Shown here: positions 59,698 to 64,000 of the stretch, piece after piece | How the letters are laid out: the number at the start of each line of letters is the position of its first letter | Position numbering within the stretch: position 1 is the stretch's first letter | Assembly: GCA_945890485.1 (NCBI GenBank) | Contig: CAMDCN010000002.1 | Coordinates: 248,001-312,000, forward strand | Reading direction: 5' to 3' | DNA from: Candidatus Sulfopaludibacter sp. SbA3 | GTDB taxonomy: Bacteria; Acidobacteriota; Terriglobia; Bryobacterales; Bryobacteraceae | DNA: 64,000 bases | Made by a program: the position numbers and the translations under genes | The notes under the pieces: generated by a model | Databases searched by the model: none | Seen by the model: only the letters and a program-made list of their open reading frames with translations | Told to the model about the DNA's origin: nothing

Positions 59698-60476
59698 TCA
59701 AAGCTCTGATTCTCGATTGGGCCGGCACGACTGTCGACCATGGTTGTCTGGCTCCGGTTATCGTCCTCCAGGAAATCTTCTCTCTGCGCGGCGTCCCGCT
59801 CGAACGGCGCGAAGCCCGCCATCAGATGGGCCTGCTGAAGAAGGACCAGATCCGCGCTATCTGCGCCCTGCCCCGCGTCGCCGAAGCGTGGGCGACTCGC
59901 CACGGCACGCCGCCCGCGGAGAAGGACGTGCAGGCGCTCTTTGAAAGCTTCATCCCCCGGCAACTGAATATCCTCGAACATCACTCGGGCGTCATTGAAG
60001 GGGTCGTCGAGTTCATCGCCGAGTGCCGCCGCCGAGGCATCCACATCGGTTCCACCACCGGCTACACGCGGGAGATGCTCGATGTCGTCATGCGGCGCGC
60101 CGCGCGTGATGGCTACGCCCCGGATGCGAGCGTGACCCCGGACGAAGTCGGCGGCGGCCGCCCCGCGCCGTGGATGGTTTTTCGCAACGCCCAGCTTTTG
60201 AACGTCTACCCGCTCTCGCACTGCGTTAAGATCGGCGACACCCCCAGCGACATCGCTGAAGGCAAGAACGCCGGCATGTGGACCATCGGCCTGACGAGTT
60301 GCGGCAACGAGGTCGGCCTCACCGCCGCTGAGTATGAAGCGCTCTCCTTCGGCGAACGCGCGGCGCGTACTCTCGAAGCCGAACAGACGCTGCGCCGCGG
60401 GCAACCCGACTATCTCGCCGAGCGCCTCGCCGACTGCCTGCCCCTGCTCGACGACATCGCGATGAGAATGGAATAA
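59694..60476 (+). CDS. phnX: Phosphonoacetaldehyde hydrolase (PhnX)
   Basis: 260 residues. A HAD-family phosphonatase: nucleophile Asp8 in LILDWAGTTVDHG, and the cap-domain Lys49 in MGLLKKDQIRA that forms the Schiff base with the aldehyde. Their spacing of 41 residues equals that of the Bacillus cereus enzyme (Asp12/Lys53). VIEGVVEFIAECRRRGIHIGSTTGYTREM and CVKIGDTPSDIAEGKNAGMW complete the HAD motifs. It cleaves phosphonoacetaldehyde to acetaldehyde and phosphate. It overlaps the FAD oxidoreductase by 4 bases and shares TAATG with the next gene. Confidence 0.93.
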   Translation: MIKALILDWAGTTVDHGCLAPVIVLQEIFSLRGVPLERREARHQMGLLKKDQIRAICALPRVAEAWATRHGTPPAEKDVQALFESFIPRQLNILEHHSGVIEGVVEFIAECRRRGIHIGSTTGYTREMLDVVMRRAARDGYAPDASVTPDEVGGGRPAPWMVFRNAQLLNVYPLSHCVKIGDTPSDIAEGKNAGMWTIGLTSCGNEVGLTAAEYEALSFGERAARTLEAEQTLRRGQPDYLAERLADCLPLLDDIAMRME

Positions 60477-61045
60477 TGTCCCCGGCCCTCATCCTCATCG
60501 ATCTGCAGCTTGCCATCGACGACGTTTCCTGGGGCCAACGCAACAACCTCGACGCCGAGAGCAATGTATGCCGCCTGCTGCAACGTTGGCGTTCGGAGCA
60601 GTGGCCGATCTTTCACATTCGTCACGACTCGCGGGAGCCCGGTTCCCTGTACCGTCCCGGTCAACCTCTCCACGCCTTCAAGCCGGAGACGGGTCCGCTG
60701 CCCGGCGAAACGGTGTTGGGCAAAACGACGTGCAGTGCCTTCCTCAGCACCGACCTCGCGGACCGCGTCCGCGGCCTGCCGATGGTCGTCGCCGGGGTCA
60801 TCACCAACAACTCGGTCGAGTCCACCGTCCGCTCCGCGGGTGACCTGGGCTTCGCGGTCATCCTCGCCCACGATGCCTCTTTCACGTTCGCGCGGCGCGA
60901 CTGGTTCGGGGTGGAACGCACCGCCGATGAGGTGCACGCGATGAGCCTGTCGAATTTGGACGGAGAATACTGTAGAGTCTTATCGACAAGCGAGATCCTA
61001 TGCGACGTCGAGACCTACTCTCCCTCATCTCCCTCCCGGCCTTAG
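60476..61045 (+). CDS. Isochorismatase-fold hydrolase with Ser replacing the catalytic Cys
   Basis: 189 residues. The isochorismatase/cysteine hydrolase fold is intact: Asp9 in LILIDLQ, Lys83 in VLGKTTCSAF and the nucleophile elbow GVITNNSVESTVRSAGDLGF. The residue in the nucleophile position is Ser113 (codon TCG at 60812-60814), where amide hydrolases have Cys. True isochorismatases (EntB, PhzD) also lack the Cys, so it may catalyse hydrolysis without a covalent intermediate, or it may be inactive. It is coupled to phnX by TAATG and overlaps the enolase gene by 46 bases. Confidence 0.82.
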   Translation: MSPALILIDLQLAIDDVSWGQRNNLDAESNVCRLLQRWRSEQWPIFHIRHDSREPGSLYRPGQPLHAFKPETGPLPGETVLGKTTCSAFLSTDLADRVRGLPMVVAGVITNNSVESTVRSAGDLGFAVILAHDASFTFARRDWFGVERTADEVHAMSLSNLDGEYCRVLSTSEILCDVETYSPSSPSRP

Positions 61046-62223
61046 GCTGGGCCCAAGAAAAATCGAAGCTTAAGATCACGGGCGTACGCCTCGTGAACGC
61101 GAAGCCGCGAAAGCCGTATCCGGCCTTCAAACCCGCGCCCGGCGCGTGGTCCACTCAGTTCGTCGAGATCGCCAACCCCATGTCGATCTACCCCGAGTAC
61201 AAAGCTCGCCGCGAACTCTTCTTCCCCAACCCCGGCAAGGTGCCGAGCTTCACCGTCGAGATCACCACCGACAAAGGCATCACCGGCTACGGCAACGGTG
61301 GCCCCGGTGGAGGGCCCGTCGTGGTCGATCACTTGGCTAAATTGCTGGTGGGCCGCGACCCGTTCGACATCGAACGGAACTGGGACATCTGCTGGCGCTC
61401 CACGATGAACTACGGCCGCATGGGCGTCACGATGAACGCCATCAGCGGTGTGGACAACGCGATGTGGGACATCGTCGGCAAGGCGCTGAATGTGCCGGTC
61501 TACAAGCTGCTCGGCGGCGAGGCGAAGGACCGCATTCCCGCCTACTGCACCGGCAATGACATTGAGCAGCACATCGAGTTCGGCTATACGAAGCTGAAGC
61601 TCGCCATCCCCCACGGCCCAGCCGACGGCCGCGCCGGCATGAAGGCGAATCTCGCCCTGGTCGAACGCGCCCGCAAAGCCCTCGGCCCGGACGGCGAAAT
61701 CATGCTCGATTGCTGGATGGCCTGGACCGAGCGCTACACGGTGGAGATGGCCGAGATGATGGCGTCTCAGCGCGTCTACTGGATGGAGGAGGTACTGCAG
61801 CCGCACGACTACGCCGGCTTCGGCCGCCTCAACAGCCAGATCAAATCGACGCGGATCGCTACGGGCGAGCATGAGTACGGCCGCTACGGCTTCCGCTACC
61901 TGCTCGAACACAATGGCGCTTCCATCTGGCAGCCGGATCTGAATTGGTGCGGGGGCTTGACCGAGCTACGGCGCATTGGCGCACTCGGCGCAGCCTACGA
62001 CATCCCGGTGATTCCGCACGGTGGCGGCCTGAACGGCTCTTCGCATTTCATCCTGTCGCAGGTGAACTCTCCGTGGGCCGAACTGTTTCTGCCGCCTCCC
62101 GGTGGTCCGAAAGAGGTGTACCAGTTGTTTGAGGAGAACTACAACATCAGCCGCGGTCCGGAAGGGATTTACATGCGGCCGCCCGAGCGTCCCGGCTTCG
62201 GCTGGGACTACGTGGTCAGCTAA
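61000..62223 (+). CDS. Tat-exported enolase-superfamily dehydratase, RhmD-like
   Basis: 407 residues. The leader MRRRDLLSLISLPALGWAQ is a twin-arginine signal. The enolase barrel has the metal ligands Asp237 (MLDCWM), Glu263 (WMEEV) and Glu290 (ATGEHE), and the general base His340 (VIPHGGG), matching the L-rhamnonate dehydratase group (Asp226, Glu252, Glu280, His329 in E. coli RhmD, from memory). It should dehydrate an acid sugar. Export makes it unusual among this otherwise cytosolic group. It overlaps the isochorismatase-fold gene by 46 bases, so it is co-transcribed with phnX, although no phosphonate role is evident. Confidence 0.85.
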   Translation: MRRRDLLSLISLPALGWAQEKSKLKITGVRLVNAKPRKPYPAFKPAPGAWSTQFVEIANPMSIYPEYKARRELFFPNPGKVPSFTVEITTDKGITGYGNGGPGGGPVVVDHLAKLLVGRDPFDIERNWDICWRSTMNYGRMGVTMNAISGVDNAMWDIVGKALNVPVYKLLGGEAKDRIPAYCTGNDIEQHIEFGYTKLKLAIPHGPADGRAGMKANLALVERARKALGPDGEIMLDCWMAWTERYTVEMAEMMASQRVYWMEEVLQPHDYAGFGRLNSQIKSTRIATGEHEYGRYGFRYLLEHNGASIWQPDLNWCGGLTELRRIGALGAAYDIPVIPHGGGLNGSSHFILSQVNSPWAELFLPPPGGPKEVYQLFEENYNISRGPEGIYMRPPERPGFGWDYVVS

Positions 62224-62804
62224 GCCAGCGCCAGTCCCAGTCCGAACAGGACGTGCATCGCAATAGGCCCCGCCAAGCTCCCGGTCTCTTCCCGGAGCTT
62301 GGCGGCGGCTAATCCCAACGCGGTCGACCCGACTACGAGCGCGAGCACCGTCGGCCCCGGCGCCCGCTGCTTCATCAACGTCAAGTACATCGAACCCGCG
62401 AAGAGGCCGCTCGCCAGCACCGGCAGGCTCCAGTCGCCGAGCTTCTGCTTCACCGGCGCCAAGGCCGCCTGCAACCATCCGCGCACGAACACCTCATCGG
62501 CGAAGCCGATGAACGCCCAGAGCCACCAAGGGCCCGGCACCGCGCCGGTCACCCCGACACTAGCTCCGAGGACCACGCTGACAGGCACCATCCAGATCCA
62601 GGGCAGCTTCTTACCCGGTGCGCGTAGGCCGTAGTCGCCGGAACCGGCGAAATACATTCCCGTAGCGAACAGAACGAGAATCGCTCGCGACAGCGCCAAC
62701 TGTTGGTCCACCGGAACCAGGGCCCACCGAGCAGCCTCCGTCGCCATCAAGAGCGCCATCCACGCCGCCGCCACCCCAATACCAACACTATGGAACTGCA
62801 TCAT
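62220..62804 (-). CDS. Degenerate CPBP-family intramembrane protease homologue
   Basis: 194 residues with about six membrane helices. The CPBP (Abi/Rce1-like) layout is visible, but the catalytic motifs are weakened: the first motif reads FADEVFVRGWLQ (Asp-Glu instead of Glu-Glu, although the Arg is kept), the second segment GLFAGSMYL has no His, and the third has IAMHVLFG with the His. Activity is therefore doubtful. Its stop overlaps the enolase stop by 4 bases. It diverges from the EamA transporter. Confidence 0.7.
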   Translation of the reverse strand: MMQFHSVGIGVAAAWMALLMATEAARWALVPVDQQLALSRAILVLFATGMYFAGSGDYGLRAPGKKLPWIWMVPVSVVLGASVGVTGAVPGPWWLWAFIGFADEVFVRGWLQAALAPVKQKLGDWSLPVLASGLFAGSMYLTLMKQRAPGPTVLALVVGSTALGLAAAKLREETGSLAGPIAMHVLFGLGLALA

Positions 62805-62818
62805 TCGATAATAGAGTC

Positions 62819-63688
62819 ATCTCGAACTCGCGAGCCTACTGGCAACTCACATTAACCGCCCTTCTCTGGGGCACCTCCTGGATTTGCGGACGGCTTGTCT
62901 CGGGCGAAGGGGTGCCGGCGGTCTATGGTTCGCTGGGCCGGTTCGGGTTCGGCTCGCTTGGTCTGCTCGTCGTCCTACTCTTTTACCGGCCGTGGCCGGC
63001 ACTGACGGCGCCGCTCTTCTGGCGGCTGAGCGCGATGGGCCTGTTTGGCGTGTTCTTCTACAACATCTGCTTCTTTAATGGGCTGCAGACGGTGCCGGCG
63101 GGCCGCGCGTCGATGGTCGCCTCCATGCAACCGATGTTTGTGTTTCTCTTCTCGGCGCTCGTTTGGGGAGAGAAGGTGACTCCGCTGAAGGTCGGTGGCC
63201 TGCTGGTCAGCTTGGCTGGGGCGGTGCTGGTGCTTTCGCAGGGCGAACCCGGCCGCCTGTTTGCCAAGGGGCTGAACTCGGGCGACCTGTGGATTCTGGG
63301 CTGTGCCGTATCGTGGGTGGTCTATACGCTGCTCGGCCGTACGGTGATGGGAAAGATATCGGCGGTGGCCGCGACGGCGTACTCGACGTGGATCGGCACG
63401 GCGGGGCTGGTGGCTTACGCCGCGCTGCAACCTGTTCCGGAGGCGCCCTGGAGCACGACCGTCTGGCTGGCCTCCGCGTTCCTCGGTCTGGGCGGCACTA
63501 CGTTGGCGTTTCTGCTTTACCTCAAGGGCATTGGACAGATCGGGCCGAGCCGAGCCTCCATCTTCATCAATCTGGTGCCGGTCTTCGGCGTCAGTCTCAG
63601 TTCGCTCTTCCTGGGCGAATCGATCAGCGGGGTGACGCTGCTGGGCGGCGCGATTGTTATCGCTGGGGTCCGGATGTTGAACCGATGA
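62819..63688 (+). CDS. EamA/DMT-family transporter with a probable ATC start
   Basis: About 290 residues, ten membrane helices in two EamA repeats (LTALLWGTSWICGRLVSGEG first; IGPSRASIFINLVPVFGVSLSSLFLGE in the second). The first helix starts at about 62840, upstream of the only conventional start in frame, GTG 62912. No ATG, GTG or TTG lies in frame between the stop at 62663 and 62912. ATC at 62819, giving (M)SNSRAYWQLTLTALLWG, would restore the usual N-terminus. The gene therefore has a non-AUG start, a lost start codon or a sequencing error. EamA proteins export metabolites; the cargo is unknown. The 3' end overlaps tag by 32 bases. Confidence 0.75.
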   Translation: MSNSRAYWQLTLTALLWGTSWICGRLVSGEGVPAVYGSLGRFGFGSLGLLVVLLFYRPWPALTAPLFWRLSAMGLFGVFFYNICFFNGLQTVPAGRASMVASMQPMFVFLFSALVWGEKVTPLKVGGLLVSLAGAVLVLSQGEPGRLFAKGLNSGDLWILGCAVSWVVYTLLGRTVMGKISAVAATAYSTWIGTAGLVAYAALQPVPEAPWSTTVWLASAFLGLGGTTLAFLLYLKGIGQIGPSRASIFINLVPVFGVSLSSLFLGESISGVTLLGGAIVIAGVRMLNR

Positions 63689-64000
63689 TCTGGTGGTACA
63701 CCGGGCAGTCCGGATCGTGCGCGCCGGGCAGGTAGCCGGTGCTGACCAGGAACTCATTCACGATCTCTCCACCCGTGAAGACGAAGGTCTTTTTGAAGAG
63801 CTTCGTCCAGGCGTGACGGTCGAGCGGATGGTGGGCGTCGAGGAAATTACGAAACGAACCCATGGCCTGAATCCGGCGGGCGTTTTCGATGGCGGCGTTT
63901 ACCTTCAGCCGGTTGCGGATAATCCCCGCGTCGGCGAGCAGGCGGGCGCGATCTTGTTCGCCATACGCGGCTACCTTAGCAATGTCGAAATTGTCATAGG
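63657..64000 (-). CDS. tag: DNA-3-methyladenine glycosylase I (Tag), 5'-truncated
   Basis: The frame runs off the window end; about 114 C-terminal residues are visible of roughly 190. The signature is clear: FDIAKVAAYGEQDRARLLADAGIIRNRLKVNAAIENARRI, then WTKLFKKTFVFTGGEIVNEFLVSTGYLPGAHDPDC, ending in the zinc-type His/Cys pair region of Tag. It excises 3-methyladenine from alkylated DNA. The stop lies inside the EamA gene on the other strand. Confidence 0.88.
   Translation of the reverse strand, partial: YDNFDIAKVAAYGEQDRARLLADAGIIRNRLKVNAAIENARRIQAMGSFRNFLDAHHPLDRHAWTKLFKKTFVFTGGEIVNEFLVSTGYLPGAHDPDCPVYHQIIGSTSGPQR

Noticed and set aside
62912-63688. GTG 62912 as the EamA start
   Set aside because: It would remove most of the first membrane helix, whose sequence continues unbroken upstream to about 62840.

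Overview
The window is GC-rich and almost wall-to-wall coding. It has no phage, insertion sequence or CRISPR array. The gene content points to an acidobacterium of the Solibacteres/Bryobacter type: a DUF1549/DUF1553 plus DUF1501 pair, an Oar-like TonB receptor with a carboxypeptidase-like plug, YncE-phosphoesterase fusions, DUF6807, Tat-exported Gfo/Idh/MocA oxidoreductases and sugar isomerases, a PEP-CTERM protein and a NIPSNAP protein. That taxonomic call is inferred from gene content, not from a marker gene.

Layout. 1-2694: end of a lipid A operon (lpxI, a Gfo/Idh/MocA oxidoreductase, a TonB-like protein). 2697-4482: small proteins and a FliA/WhiG-type sigma factor behind a 457-base leader with repeated CTAAGGC motifs. 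4491-8099: SppA, a sugar isomerase and DUF6807. 8100-13566: a CzcCBA-type heavy-metal efflux operon. 13670-17221: a DUF1549/DUF1501 operon. 17618-21672: NIPSNAP, YncE-phosphoesterase and a PEP-CTERM protein with thioester-domain hallmarks. 21575-28796: MFS/ROK with a divergent LysR regulator, an ECF sigma factor with its membrane partner, a frameshifted locus, a membrane protein, a nitrilase and a pseudopilin. 28895-37850: one long minus-strand run of Gfo/Idh/MocA, cytochrome-FGE, ApbE, TonB receptor and YncE-phosphoesterase. 37921-45258: SDR, MOSC, TatA, TatC, tRNA-Ala(CGC), dcd, a hybrid histidine kinase and a tautomerase. 45300-51531: an NHL protein and a DevBCA/TolC-type ABC exporter with a TetR repressor and two matching palindromic operators. 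51541-53675: an FAD oxidoreductase and a glycosyltransferase.

54092-62223 is the most interesting part. A NYN-LOTUS protein, RidA and a PhnZ-like HD oxygenase lie in one tight run. Next to it is a second overlapping operon of an OPA-family transporter, a TIGR03364-type FAD oxidoreductase, phosphonoacetaldehyde hydrolase (PhnX), an isochorismatase-fold protein with Ser in place of the catalytic Cys, and a RhmD-like enolase. A nucleotide pyrophosphatase-type phosphodiesterase sits between the two runs on the other strand. Together they read as an organophosphonate catabolic island with two parallel C-P cleavage routes, but with neither PhnW nor PhnY in view. The window closes with a degenerate CPBP protease homologue, an EamA transporter whose only sensible start is ATC, and a truncated DNA-3-methyladenine glycosylase I.

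All functions are read from sequence motifs and memory of the families. No database search was run.
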